Source: Lysobacterales bacterium
Lineage (GTDB): Bacteria; Pseudomonadota; Gammaproteobacteria; Xanthomonadales; SZUA-38
Length of the DNA stretch: 64,000 nucleotides
Direction of reading: 5' to 3'
NCBI GenBank assembly: GCA_028285525.1
Contig: JANQOZ010000125.1
Location: forward strand, 1 to 64,000
In this document: positions 11,228-19,797 of the stretch, one piece after another
How positions within the stretch are numbered: position 1 is the stretch's first letter
How the letters are laid out: each line of letters begins with the position of its first letter
Position numbers and translations under genes: made by a program
The notes under the pieces: generated by a model
Told to the model about the DNA's origin: nothing
The model's input: the letters and a program-made list of their open reading frames with translations, nothing else
The model's database searches: none

Positions 11228-12616
11228 TTACTCCTCGAAGCCGTTGGAAAACACCAGGGCACCCGCGCCATTCTCCAGGGCGCCGACGTCCAATGAACCG
11301 ATCATTGGTCTCGGTAGCTCCCCGCCGATTTCCAAGGGTGGCGCAGACGGCGGCAGGCTGGCAGGAACAGCCAAAGGGTTGCTGATCTCGAAGCCTGCTA
11401 CCTGCGGCGTAAGGACCGCGGCGTTAACGAGTGGGCTGGCTGCAGCCGGCGTCAGGTTGAGTGCTCCAAGGTCGGCAAAGCCGGGATCTGCGCCGACCAG
11501 GGAGGCGGAAAAGCCTGCCGGGATGAAGCTTGACCCGTCTTCGATCCAGTTGCGGTCGCCGACAATCTGCGTGCTTCCGTTCAGCCAGATCGCCTCTACC
11601 TCGCGAATGATTCTGAGCGCTGACGGCCCGGGGTTGAAAAATACGTTGTTGCTGGCCTGCAGCGACTCAATCCCGTCAAACAAACGAAACACGGTCGCCT
11701 GACCGCCGCCGGTGCGCAGCACCGTGTTATGAACAAAACGGTAGCGTCCGAAGCTCTGACCGGTGGCGTCGCCGCCAAATCGCAGGATCGAGCCGAAATC
11801 AGCAGTATGCACAATGATGTTGCCAACGATGTCGGAGTCTTCCCGAGTGAGTCCTTCACTCCAGCCGCCGGGCGCACCGCCCGGGTCCGGGCCGATCAGC
11901 TCCAGTTCGTGGTAGTAAGCGCCTTCCAACCAGTTGAAATAAATCTCGTTACGTTCGGCGCGGCTCTTGATGAGGTTGCCGCCGATCTCGCCGTCGTCAA
12001 ACTGGCTGTCGCTGATGAAGCTGTACTGCAGTCGGAAGACGCTCCCAGGGTAGGCAACCTCATCCGTGGCCATGTAGATAGCATGGTTGCGGCCTCCGGA
12101 GCCGATATTCATCACCACGCTGTACTCCATCGTGAGTGAACCGGATCCCTGATCAGCTCCGAGCAATCCCTGGCGAGGGCAGTCGTGGATGTAGAGTCCT
12201 CGCAGCACCACCCCCGTGCCCTGATGGAAGAAACAGCGAAAGGTCCCGCTGGACGTGTTGCCGGTTCCGCTGAGTTCCAGGTTCTCGAAAACGACGTGGC
12301 TGGCCCGATTGTGGAGCGTGTTGTTGCCGCCGCGGAAGTGGGGGCGCCGGCCGTCGACCGGCATGCCGCGAAAGGTCACAGGCGCCTCGGTGGTGCCGCT
12401 GTGTTGAGGGTTGACGGTCACGCCGCCGGGGTAAACGGTATCGCCATCGATTTGCACCACGTCACCCGGCGCCAGTTCGACCGCGTTCAGCAGCGAATCT
12501 AACGACTCGAAAGTGCGAGTTGGGCCTACCTGAAAGGTGGCCGAATTGGCGGCGACGCAACACCCCAGGAACCAGCTGGCGGTCAGGCATGCGATGACGT
12601 GTCGTTTCATCTTCAT
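11228..12616 (-). CDS. Secreted right-handed beta-helix protein with GFE-type C-terminal tail
   Basis: A 462-residue protein with a signal peptide (MKMKRHVIACLTASWFLGCC, cleavage after about residue 26, NSA). The body has repeated short strands with N, G and V/I periodicity (HVVFENLELSG, GVVLRGLYIHDC, GNIIVHTADFGS, FVHNTVLRTGG, QASNNVFFNPG) typical of parallel beta-helix (NosD/pectate-lyase-like) folds. The last residues, VFSNGFEE, resemble the IFADGFE end of the secreted protein at 44813-45556. No catalytic residues were identified, so it may be a carbohydrate-binding or polysaccharide-degrading surface protein. It is divergent from the carboxylase operon. Confidence 0.75.
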   Translation of the reverse strand: MKMKRHVIACLTASWFLGCCVAANSATFQVGPTRTFESLDSLLNAVELAPGDVVQIDGDTVYPGGVTVNPQHSGTTEAPVTFRGMPVDGRRPHFRGGNNTLHNRASHVVFENLELSGTGNTSSGTFRCFFHQGTGVVLRGLYIHDCPRQGLLGADQGSGSLTMEYSVVMNIGSGGRNHAIYMATDEVAYPGSVFRLQYSFISDSQFDDGEIGGNLIKSRAERNEIYFNWLEGAYYHELELIGPDPGGAPGGWSEGLTREDSDIVGNIIVHTADFGSILRFGGDATGQSFGRYRFVHNTVLRTGGGQATVFRLFDGIESLQASNNVFFNPGPSALRIIREVEAIWLNGSTQIVGDRNWIEDGSSFIPAGFSASLVGADPGFADLGALNLTPAAASPLVNAAVLTPQVAGFEISNPLAVPASLPPSAPPLEIGGELPRPMIGSLDVGALENGAGALVFSNGFEE

Positions 12617-12763
12617 CTTGCGATTGTGGCGCTTGAAAGGGCTTGAGTTCTGCGAATTCGGTCAGATTTCCCGACAGCCCTCTTCGGGTATTCCGTCGTC
12701 CGGCGCTGCCGGTAGTAATGCGCAGACGCCGCTTGTAGCATAGCGGGGTCTCCCGACTTAGGT

Positions 12764-14470
12764 ATGCCGATGACCGATCCCGTGGTTCCTTCGCTGACCA
12801 ACCCGTTTCTGCCACCCGATTCCGGTCCCGAACAAACGCTGAGTCCCTACGAGGAGATGCTCGCCGAGGCGCAAACGCTGCGGGAGCGCCCCATGATCGC
12901 CGGCGGCCTGCGCAACATCACGCGCCAGCACCTGAAGAACCGCATGACCGTGTGGGAGCGGATGCGGGTGTTGAGCGACAAGGAGCCCACCGTGCTGTTC
13001 CAGAATTGGGGGCCGAACCTCGACGGTGCGTCGCTGGTCACCGCCATCCTGAATATCGACGGTCGTGACGTGGCGCTCTACGCGCACGACTTCACGGTAC
13101 GCGCCGGGTCCATGGACGCTACCAACGGCCGCAAGCTCGCGCGACTCTATGAGCTGGCCGCCAAGAGAGGCATCCCGCTGGTAGGCCTCAACGACAGCGC
13201 CGGGGCGTTTGTGCCGGCCGGCGTCGGCGGCCTCGACGGCTATGCCGAGGCGTTTACCGCGCTGCGCAAGATCAGCGGCGTGGTGCCCAGCATCATGTGT
13301 ATGTTCGGCTTCAACGCCGGCGGCGGTTCCTACCTGCCGCGCCAGGGCAGTTTTGTCATCCAGCCCAACGACTCTTTTTTTGGGCTGACAGGCGTCGGCG
13401 TGGTGCGCGAAGTGCTCGGTGAGGACGTGACGCCGGACGAGCTTGGCGGCCCGCGAGTGCACGGCGCATCAGGTGTGGCGGATCTGACCACCCCCGACGA
13501 GGTGGGCGCGCTGAAAACCGTCCGGCGGCTGCTCTCGTACCTGCCGGGCAACAACCACGAGTCGCCGCCGTTTCGCCCGAGCTCCGATCCGCTGGATCGG
13601 GAAACGCCGGAAATCGACGTGTTGTTTCATCGCACCTTCGCCCAGCCGGCGGGTTTCAACACGCCGTTTGATATCCGCATCATCATCCAGCAGATCTGTG
13701 ATCACGGCGACTACTTCGAGCTGCAGCCTGACCGCGCCGGCAACATGACGACAGCGCTCGGCCGCATCGGTGGCCACGTCGTTGGATTTGTCGCGAACAA
13801 CAGCGCCGTATCGACCGGTTTTATCGACGTTGACTCAGCGCTCAAAAGCGCGCGCTTCATCCGCTTCTGCAACCTCTACAACATCCCGGTGATCTTCATG
13901 GAAGACACGCCCGGCTTTTTGCCGGGTACCGAGCAGGAGCAGCGCGGCGTGGTGCAGGCGGGCAGGGCGATGCTCGATTCCATTGTCGATCTGCGCACGC
14001 CGCGAATCTTGCTGCTGGTCCGCAATGCTTACGGCGGCGCCTACGCGTCGTTCAACAACTATCCCACCGGAGCCGATTACGTGTTTGCCCTGCCGTCCAC
14101 CCGCGTTGCGGTCATGGGGCCGGCGGGCCGCGAGTTCGTGTACAAGAAGGAGCTGCAGGCGCTGCGCGCTGAGCGCAAGCAGCGAACCGCTGAGCTGGCG
14201 GCCAAGCTGCGTGAGGCGGGCAGCACGCCCGAGGCGGCGGCGGCTGAGGCCATCCGTGAGGTGGACGCCTGGTTTGCCGGCAAAGACGCTGAGCTGGTGA
14301 CCCGCTACGAAAAGGCGCTGATGAATCCGAAAGAGGGCCTGAGCCTGGGCTCCATCTCGCAGATTGTCATGCCGTCAGAACTGCGCAAGCTGCTGGGCAG
14401 CACCATCGACTTCTGTGTGCGCCACTACACGCCGAGTCCATTGACCGGCATTCAGCGGGAGTTCCACTGA
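12764..14470 (+). CDS. Acyl-CoA carboxylase, carboxyltransferase (beta) subunit; propionyl-CoA is the likely substrate
   Basis: A 568-residue carboxyltransferase of the crotonase fold that moves CO2 from carboxybiotin to an acyl-CoA. The N-half has NDSAGAFVPAGVGGLDGY and MFGFNAGGGSYLPRQ, the C-half EDTPGFLPGTEQE and RNAYGGAYASF, which form the two oxyanion-hole regions of PccB/AccD-type enzymes. Residues about 465-520 (a charged Ala/Glu/Arg-rich helix) are a family-specific insertion. The ATG at 12770 (AGG seven bases upstream) is an alternative start. Its stop shares one base with the next gene. Substrate is inferred from methylmalonyl-CoA genes 10 kb away; acetyl-CoA or a branched acyl-CoA is possible. 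Confidence 0.88.
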   Translation: MPMTDPVVPSLTNPFLPPDSGPEQTLSPYEEMLAEAQTLRERPMIAGGLRNITRQHLKNRMTVWERMRVLSDKEPTVLFQNWGPNLDGASLVTAILNIDGRDVALYAHDFTVRAGSMDATNGRKLARLYELAAKRGIPLVGLNDSAGAFVPAGVGGLDGYAEAFTALRKISGVVPSIMCMFGFNAGGGSYLPRQGSFVIQPNDSFFGLTGVGVVREVLGEDVTPDELGGPRVHGASGVADLTTPDEVGALKTVRRLLSYLPGNNHESPPFRPSSDPLDRETPEIDVLFHRTFAQPAGFNTPFDIRIIIQQICDHGDYFELQPDRAGNMTTALGRIGGHVVGFVANNSAVSTGFIDVDSALKSARFIRFCNLYNIPVIFMEDTPGFLPGTEQEQRGVVQAGRAMLDSIVDLRTPRILLLVRNAYGGAYASFNNYPTGADYVFALPSTRVAVMGPAGREFVYKKELQALRAERKQRTAELAAKLREAGSTPEAAAAEAIREVDAWFAGKDAELVTRYEKALMNPKEGLSLGSISQIVMPSELRKLLGSTIDFCVRHYTPSPLTGIQREFH

Positions 14471-17304
14471 TGGCCGGCATCTACACCCAAAACCCGCTGG
14501 TGTTCGAGGACCGCCGCCGCAGTCGCGGCGCCTCCGACTGGGAGCGCAGCTTTTCCTGTGAGCATCTCAAGCCGCTGATCATCTGCCGCGGCCCGGTGCG
14601 CAAAGAGGCGATGGACGTCTTTTCCCAGATGGGCATCGAGCATTACGGCATCCTGCTTTCCGAGAAGGACTCGATCGCCTTTCCGCGGGCGCTGGCGCCG
14701 GAGCTGCGCGAGCTCAAAGATCAGTCGCGTATCCACCGGCTGCCCGACTACAGCGGCGTCGATCAGGCTGAGCGCGAGCAGCGCATCGAACAAATCATCG
14801 GCATCGCCAAAGAAAACGGCTACAACTCGGTGTTTGCCGGCTACGGCTTCATGGCTGAAGAAGAGATTCTGGTGCGGTCGCTCGAGGAGGCTGGCCTCAA
14901 CTTCATTGGCCCCTGCAGCCGGACGGTTCGAGACGCCGGACGCAAGGACGTTGCCAAGCGCACCGCGCTGGCCTGCGAGATCAGCGTCACCCCCGGCGTC
15001 GACAACGTCAGTGCCCTGGCGCTGCTGCGCAAGCACTCCACCGTGGAGGCGCTCACCGCGCTGGCTCAGGAGCACGGTCTTAAGCTGCCGGACGATCTGC
15101 CGGGCACCCCGGAGCTGCTGGCCGAGGACGTGCTTGACGCCTCCTACCGCGCCGCGGTTGAAGTCATCACGGTCGACGAACTCTGCGAGGAGATCCGCCG
15201 GCAGGTGGCCAACCTGTTCGAGAAATATCCGGACCGACGCCTGCGCCTGAAGGCTATTGGCGGCGGCGGTGGTAAAGGCCAGCGGCTGCTGGAGTCACCG
15301 AGCAGCTTCAGCGGCGACAGCCCGGAGGCCTGCATCGCAAAAGCGGCGGCTCAGGCCCCCGAAAAGGCCCGGGAGATTTTTTCTGAGGTCAAAGCCACCG
15401 GGCCGGGGGATAACAAAAACCTGCTGATCGAGCTCAACATCGACTCGAACCGTCACCAGGAGGTGCAGCTTCTCGGCAACGGCGACTGGTGTATTGCGCT
15501 CGGTTCGCGCGACTGCTCGCTGCAGATGCACGAGCAGAAGCTGCTGGAAATTTCGGTCACCGAACCGTCGATCGAACGGGCCATTGAGGCCTCCCGGGAG
15601 GCCGGCAACGAAGTTCGCGCGCAGGCACTCCAGGACGAGCTGGATATTCTCAACCGCATGCAGGCCGAAGCAGAGCGCTTTGGTGCGGCGACGGGCCTCG
15701 ACTCCGTGTCCACCTGGGAATGTATCGTCGACGGCAATAACCACTATTTCATGGAGATGAACACCCGTATCCAGGTAGAGCACCGGGTGACGGAGCTTTG
15801 CTACGCGCTGGAGTTTGAGAATCCGGAGTTTGAGGGCGAGGCGTTCCAGGTCAACTCGCTGATCGAGGCCATGGCGATCCTCGCGGCACACGGCTCACGC
15901 CTGCCGAGACCGAAGCGGGTTGTGCGCAACATGGACTCCATCGAGATGCGCCTGAACGCGACCAACGACGCCCTGGCGCCGCACGCCGGCGGCCTGATTC
16001 AGTCGTGGTCGCCCTGCCTGCCCAACGAGATCCGCGACGATCAGGGCATCAGCGTGCCGAATCCCGATACGGGTCTGTTCATGCCGTATTACCTGGCAGG
16101 CGCTTATGACAGCAACCTCGCGCTGCTGCTGACCGTTGGCGATTCTCGACGCGAGGCCTGCGAAGGGCTGGGCAACGTGATGCGCCGGGCCAAGCTTCGC
16201 GGGCGCGATCTCGAGACAAACCTCGAGTTCCATTACGGCCTGCTGCACTGGCTGCTGGCCAACGATGTGCGCGCCAAGGTTGGGACCCGTTTTGTGCCGC
16301 CATACCTGGTTGCCGTCGCGGACCTTGCCAGCAGCATCGAAGGGCTCGACCTCTCAAGCGTCTATGCGGCTGTGGTCACCCAGGAACTACAGGGCATCGG
16401 TAGCGAACATCGGTCGGCGGTGCAGGCGATCGCCGAGCAGAAGCGTACGCTCCTGCTGCGGCCGCTCCAGCGGCTGTTCGACCACCCGCACGTGCTGTCC
16501 GGCTGGCTGAGCGCGTCCAGCGGCTGGGGCAGCTGGGACGGCGAACGCTGGCGCTGGTCCATCAATCCGCTGGAGGTGCTGAATCGTTTGTACGCGTTCC
16601 TGTCTATGGACGCGCAGCCGAATCAGCCGCCGGCCTACGTGATCTGGGACCACGATCAGGAGCTGCTGCAGGACGCTCTGGCATTTTACGAGCAGCTCGA
16701 GCAGCGGTTGGGCGCTGAGGACTACGCCTCAGCAGAAGCTGCCCTGGCCTCGGCGGCTGATAGTGCCGGCGACGGTCCGTCCGTCGCTGCGCTCAACGCC
16801 AGTCATGCCGGCTACCAGCTCGGCAATGCAATTCTGGCGTTGCCGCAGCTCCTGGCGCAGGAAAGCGGTTTCTACGAGCTCAAGGTCAACGAGGACCTGA
16901 CGGTGGAGATTCCCGACCGGCTGCAGGATAAGAAAACGCAGGACGCAGCTCGCCTGATTCTGGCCCCGCCGCCGCGCGCCACGGGTAACCAGATTCTTGC
17001 GGAAGCCGGCGGCATGTACTACGCCCGCCAGGCGCCGGACCTGCCGCCGTTTGTGAAGGAAGGCGACCGCTTTGAGGCGGGTGACCCGCTCTACGTGATC
17101 GAGGTGATGAAAATGTTCAACGTGGTGCGGGCGCGTTTCGCCGGCACCATTACCCGCCTGCTTGTTGCTGATGACGGTGTGGTCGTGAAGAAAGGCCAGC
17201 CGGTTTTCGATATCGAGCCGGACACCACCGACGCAGACGGCGAAAGCGAAGACGACTCGGCTCGTTCAAAGCGTCTTAGGGAGCTTGCCGCACGCCTGAC
17301 TTGA
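14470..17304 (+). CDS. Biotin carboxylase / biotin carrier subunit of an acyl-CoA carboxylase, unusually long
   Basis: A 944-residue subunit. A divergent pre-ATP-grasp region (VFAGYGFMAEEE in place of HPGYGFLSEN) is followed by an ATP-grasp core with KAIGGGGGKGQR, IELNIDSNRHQEVQ and FMEMNTRIQVEHRVTEL. About 300 residues (roughly 560-840) have no clear match to me, and a C-terminal biotinyl domain ends with EVMKMF, biotinylated Lys near residue 881. Propionyl-CoA carboxylase alpha chains are usually 650-700 residues, so this is about 250 longer. It overlaps the carboxyltransferase stop by one base (TGATG), so the two are made together. A hairpin with a T run follows at 17343-17371. Confidence 0.85.
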   Translation: MAGIYTQNPLVFEDRRRSRGASDWERSFSCEHLKPLIICRGPVRKEAMDVFSQMGIEHYGILLSEKDSIAFPRALAPELRELKDQSRIHRLPDYSGVDQAEREQRIEQIIGIAKENGYNSVFAGYGFMAEEEILVRSLEEAGLNFIGPCSRTVRDAGRKDVAKRTALACEISVTPGVDNVSALALLRKHSTVEALTALAQEHGLKLPDDLPGTPELLAEDVLDASYRAAVEVITVDELCEEIRRQVANLFEKYPDRRLRLKAIGGGGGKGQRLLESPSSFSGDSPEACIAKAAAQAPEKAREIFSEVKATGPGDNKNLLIELNIDSNRHQEVQLLGNGDWCIALGSRDCSLQMHEQKLLEISVTEPSIERAIEASREAGNEVRAQALQDELDILNRMQAEAERFGAATGLDSVSTWECIVDGNNHYFMEMNTRIQVEHRVTELCYALEFENPEFEGEAFQVNSLIEAMAILAAHGSRLPRPKRVVRNMDSIEMRLNATNDALAPHAGGLIQSWSPCLPNEIRDDQGISVPNPDTGLFMPYYLAGAYDSNLALLLTVGDSRREACEGLGNVMRRAKLRGRDLETNLEFHYGLLHWLLANDVRAKVGTRFVPPYLVAVADLASSIEGLDLSSVYAAVVTQELQGIGSEHRSAVQAIAEQKRTLLLRPLQRLFDHPHVLSGWLSASSGWGSWDGERWRWSINPLEVLNRLYAFLSMDAQPNQPPAYVIWDHDQELLQDALAFYEQLEQRLGAEDYASAEAALASAADSAGDGPSVAALNASHAGYQLGNAILALPQLLAQESGFYELKVNEDLTVEIPDRLQDKKTQDAARLILAPPPRATGNQILAEAGGMYYARQAPDLPPFVKEGDRFEAGDPLYVIEVMKMFNVVRARFAGTITRLLVADDGVVVKKGQPVFDIEPDTTDADGESEDDSARSKRLRELAARLT

Positions 17305-17342
17305 AGATGCTGATGTCCAGGGTGGGTGACCTGTGAAGGAAT

Positions 17343-17371
17343 GTCACAGAAACGGTTTCTGGGACTTTTTT
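17343..17371 (+). terminator. Putative Rho-independent terminator after the carboxylase operon
   Basis: GTC-CAGAA pairs with TTCTG-GAC around a five-base loop, with one A/G mismatch in the stem, followed by six T. The core CAGAAACGGTTTCTG is a perfect dyad with a one-base centre, so an operator for the small downstream gene is an alternative. Confidence 0.45.
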
Positions 17372-17437
17372 CGGTAAAATACTCGCATACGTTGATCGCC
17401 GGTGGGGGCCGGTGATGCGAAGCAAAGGACATCAACT

Positions 17438-17605
17438 ATGCAGAAGTCGAGCCGTCGGGCTTTACTGAAAAAGGCTGGCTATGTCGCGCCAGCCGTCCTC
17501 ACCCTCACCGCTACGCCCGCTATGGCGCAGTCCGGCTCTTCCGGCCGACGCCTGCGCAGAGAGCGCCGTCGCGGCAGGCCCATGCGCAGCCGCCCGCGGG
17601 GCTAA
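17438..17605 (+). CDS. Tiny Tat-signal peptide protein with an arginine-rich mature part
   Basis: A 55-residue protein. The start SSRRALLKKAGYVAPAV matches a twin-arginine signal (S-R-R-x-L-L-K), with a hydrophobic stretch and an AMA cleavage site near residue 30. The predicted mature part is about 25 residues, of which 11 are Arg (for example RRLRRERRRGRP), and ends in RPRG. ATG 17438 has AAAGGA eight bases upstream, so translation looks real. It stands alone between the carboxylase terminator and convergent genes. I do not recognise the family; it could be a secreted cationic peptide, a polyanion-binding factor, or a precursor modified by other enzymes. Confidence 0.65.
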   Translation: MQKSSRRALLKKAGYVAPAVLTLTATPAMAQSGSSGRRLRRERRRGRPMRSRPRG

Positions 17606-17617
17606 CCACGCAGCTAG

Positions 17618-17651
17618 TGGGGCGGCGCTGCGCCGAAGGTCGGCCGCCCCA
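17618..17651. terminator. GC-rich hairpin between convergent genes
   Basis: A perfect 9-base stem (TGGGGCGGC / GCCGCCCCA) with a 16-base loop lies between the Tat peptide gene and the phosphopantetheinyl transferase stop. There is no T run on either side, so it is only a possible bidirectional terminator. Confidence 0.35.
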
Positions 17652-17676
17652 GCCGATACAACGCCATGCCGTCGGG

Positions 17677-18369
17677 CTAGCTCGATCGACTTTCGTCCAG
17701 CCGCGTCCAAGTTGCGAGCCTGTCGCCGAGGTGAAACGCCTGCACGGTCATCGTGCGAATCCCCGTCTCGGTGGCCAGCTCTGCATTCAGGCTGACCCTC
17801 AGCCTTTCGCGGCCCTCGGGCAATACTGACACTTCCTTGTAGCCGACAAACCGGTTCACCAGCGGAAACAGGCACTTATAAATACTTTCTTTGGCGCTGA
17901 ACATCAGCACGGCCAGCTCAGCGTCGTCGCTGGCGCTTAGCATGGCCAGCTCGTCATCATTGAACAGCAGCCGCCAGGTGTTTGGCTTCAGGCGCGTGCT
18001 GCACTCCACGTCCAGCCCGAGACCTTGCCACTGGGCCTGGGGAGCCAGCCAGGCCAGGGCGCTGATGTTGTCGTGCGTGATGGTGCCGACCAGGCCGCAC
18101 GGCCAGCAGGGTTCGCGCTGGGAGCCAACCGGCAGTGAAGGCAGCGCGATCCCCAGGGCCGCCGCGCCCGCCTTGGCAGCGACGCGACCGGCCGCAAACT
18201 CGCGGCGGCGCTTGTCGACGGCCCGTCGAAGCGGCTGCCGCTCTTCCTCGGTGAGGTCAGACCAGTGCTGGTCGGAGAAGCTGCACCAGGCCGCTTTGGA
18301 GCCCGGGGCTGAGTCCTCGAGCGCTTCGATCAGGCTCAGCTCAAACTGATGCGGCGCGGTCGGGCTCAT
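17677..18369 (-). CDS. 4'-phosphopantetheinyl transferase, EntD/Sfp superfamily
   Basis: A 230-residue enzyme that would transfer phosphopantetheine from CoA to carrier proteins. The metal-binding motif is GLGLDVE and the second motif FSAKESIYKCL gives the Lys-Glu and Lys pattern; GTITHDNISALAW and the WPCG region fit the EntD branch. The frame stays open upstream across rfbC, but that part is an out-of-frame shadow; the protein begins at ATG 18369 (MSPTAPHQFE), overlapping the rfbC end by 29 bases. It closes the rfbB-rfbA-rfbC group although it has no known role in dTDP-sugar synthesis. No NRPS or PKS gene is in the window; its target could be the fatty-acid ACP or a distant polyketide/polyunsaturated lipid system. 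Confidence 0.88.
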   Translation of the reverse strand: MSPTAPHQFELSLIEALEDSAPGSKAAWCSFSDQHWSDLTEEERQPLRRAVDKRRREFAAGRVAAKAGAAALGIALPSLPVGSQREPCWPCGLVGTITHDNISALAWLAPQAQWQGLGLDVECSTRLKPNTWRLLFNDDELAMLSASDDAELAVLMFSAKESIYKCLFPLVNRFVGYKEVSVLPEGRERLRVSLNAELATETGIRTMTVQAFHLGDRLATWTRLDESRSS

Positions 18370-18913
18370 GATAGGTGGGCAGGGTGTCGCAGTCGGCGAG
18401 GCTGGGTGCGCGGCGGTCTTTGTCTGAAAGACGCGGCTCGTCCACCGGCCAGCTGATGCCGATGTCGGGGTCGTCCCAGGCCAGCGACCGGTCGTTGGCC
18501 GGCTCGTAAACGCGGGTGCACTGGTAGCTGAAGATGGCGAAGTCAGACAGCACGCAAAACCCGTGCGCAAAACCCTCCGGGACATAAAGCTGGCGGTGGT
18601 TGTCGCCGGAGAGGTGATAACCCTCCCACTGACCGAATGTCGGTGAGCCCCGACGAATGTCGACAGCGACGTCGAAAACCTCGCCGCTGAGCACGTGCAC
18701 GAGCTTGCCCTGAGGGTTGGGTTCCTGGAAGTGCAGGCCGCGGAGCACGCCTTTGGCCGACTTGGAAAGGTTGTTCTGCCGGAACATCTGCGGCAGTCCC
18801 GCGTCGCTGTAGCGCGCGTGGTTCCACGTTTCCATAAAGAAACCGCGATCATCGCCGTGAAGCACGGGCTCAAACAGCATCACGCCCGGAAGCTGAGTGG
18901 GCAGCACCTTCAT
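18341..18913 (-). CDS. rfbC: dTDP-4-dehydrorhamnose 3,5-epimerase
   Basis: A 190-residue cupin-fold epimerase acting on dTDP-4-keto-6-deoxyglucose. Family motifs are HGDDRGFFMETW, QNNLSKSAKGVLRGLHFQ (catalytic His region), GEVFDVAVDIRRGSPTFGQW and PEGFAHGFCVLSD. ATG 18913 overlaps the rfbA stop (ATGA). It uses the product of RfbB and RfbA encoded immediately upstream. The last enzyme of dTDP-L-rhamnose synthesis, RfbD, is not in this group. Confidence 0.97.
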   Translation of the reverse strand: MKVLPTQLPGVMLFEPVLHGDDRGFFMETWNHARYSDAGLPQMFRQNNLSKSAKGVLRGLHFQEPNPQGKLVHVLSGEVFDVAVDIRRGSPTFGQWEGYHLSGDNHRQLYVPEGFAHGFCVLSDFAIFSYQCTRVYEPANDRSLAWDDPDIGISWPVDEPRLSDKDRRAPSLADCDTLPTYHEPDRAASV

Positions 18914-19797
18914 ATTGGAAGAGCGCCGTCGGCGGCCAGCTTGAGCAGATACTGGCCATAGCCGTTTTTGCTCAACGGCGCCGCCAGCTGCTCAAGCTGC
19001 TGAGCGGAGATCCAGCCTTTGGAGAAGGCGATCTCTTCCGGACAGCAGATCCGCAGCCCCTGACGCTGCTCCAGCGTCTCGATGTAGGTGCTGGCCTGCA
19101 CGAGCGATTCATGCGTGCCGGTATCCAGCCAGGCGTAGCCCCGGCCCATCCGCTCGAGATGCAGCTCGTCCAGCTCCAGGTAGCGTCGATTGAGGTCGGT
19201 GATTTCCAGCTCGCCGCGGGGCGAGGGCTCCAGCTCAGCGGCAAACGCTGGCGCGCGCCCGTCGTAAAAGTAGAGGCCCGTCACCGCGTAGTTCGAGCGC
19301 GGCTTCTTGGGCTTTTCCTCGATGCTGATGACCTTGCCGTCAGAGTCCATTTCCGCCACGCCGTAGCGTTCCGGGTCTCTGACCCAGTAGCCGAACACGG
19401 TGGCGCCCGACTCGCGCTCGTCGGCGCTCTTGAGCATCCGCACAAGGCCGTGGCCGTAGAAGATGTTGTCGCCCAGCACCAGGCAGGAATCGTGTCCGTC
19501 GACAAAGTCGGCGCCGATCAGGTAGGCCTGGGCGAGTCCGCCCGGGTCCGGCTGCACCGCATAGCTGATCGACAGACCCCAGCCGGCGCCGTCTCCCAGC
19601 AGCTCCTGGAACAATGGCTGGTCGTGGGGCGTGGTGATCACCAGCACTTCCCGGATATCCGCAAGCATCAGGGTGCTCAGCGGGTAGTAGATCATCGGCT
19701 TATCGTAGATCGGCAGCAATTGCTTGCTAACTACCCGGGTGACCGGATAAAGGCGCGTGCCGCTGCCCCCGGCGAGAATGATGCCGCGCCGACTCAC
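18910..19797 (-). CDS. rfbA: Glucose-1-phosphate thymidylyltransferase
   Basis: A 295-residue nucleotidyltransferase making dTDP-glucose. The N-terminal signature RRGIILAGGSGTRLYPVT is followed by SKQLLPIYDKPMIYYPLSTL, LGDNIFYGHG and the EEKPKKPRSNYAVTGLYFYD region, all as in RmlA. The frame extends upstream, but a GTG at 19797 overlapping the rfbB stop (GTGA) gives the normal N-terminus, so GTG is chosen. Order rfbB-rfbA-rfbC with 4-base overlaps indicates one operon for a deoxysugar used in LPS or other surface glycan. Confidence 0.97.
   Translation of the reverse strand: MSRRGIILAGGSGTRLYPVTRVVSKQLLPIYDKPMIYYPLSTLMLADIREVLVITTPHDQPLFQELLGDGAGWGLSISYAVQPDPGGLAQAYLIGADFVDGHDSCLVLGDNIFYGHGLVRMLKSADERESGATVFGYWVRDPERYGVAEMDSDGKVISIEEKPKKPRSNYAVTGLYFYDGRAPAFAAELEPSPRGELEITDLNRRYLELDELHLERMGRGYAWLDTGTHESLVQASTYIETLEQRQGLRICCPEEIAFSKGWISAQQLEQLAAPLSKNGYGQYLLKLAADGALPI

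Noticed and set aside
18370..18873. N-terminal 168-codon extension of the phosphopantetheinyl transferase frame
   Set aside because: The extension reads rfbC out of frame and gives Ser/Thr/Arg-rich nonsense; the true N-terminus is at 18369.
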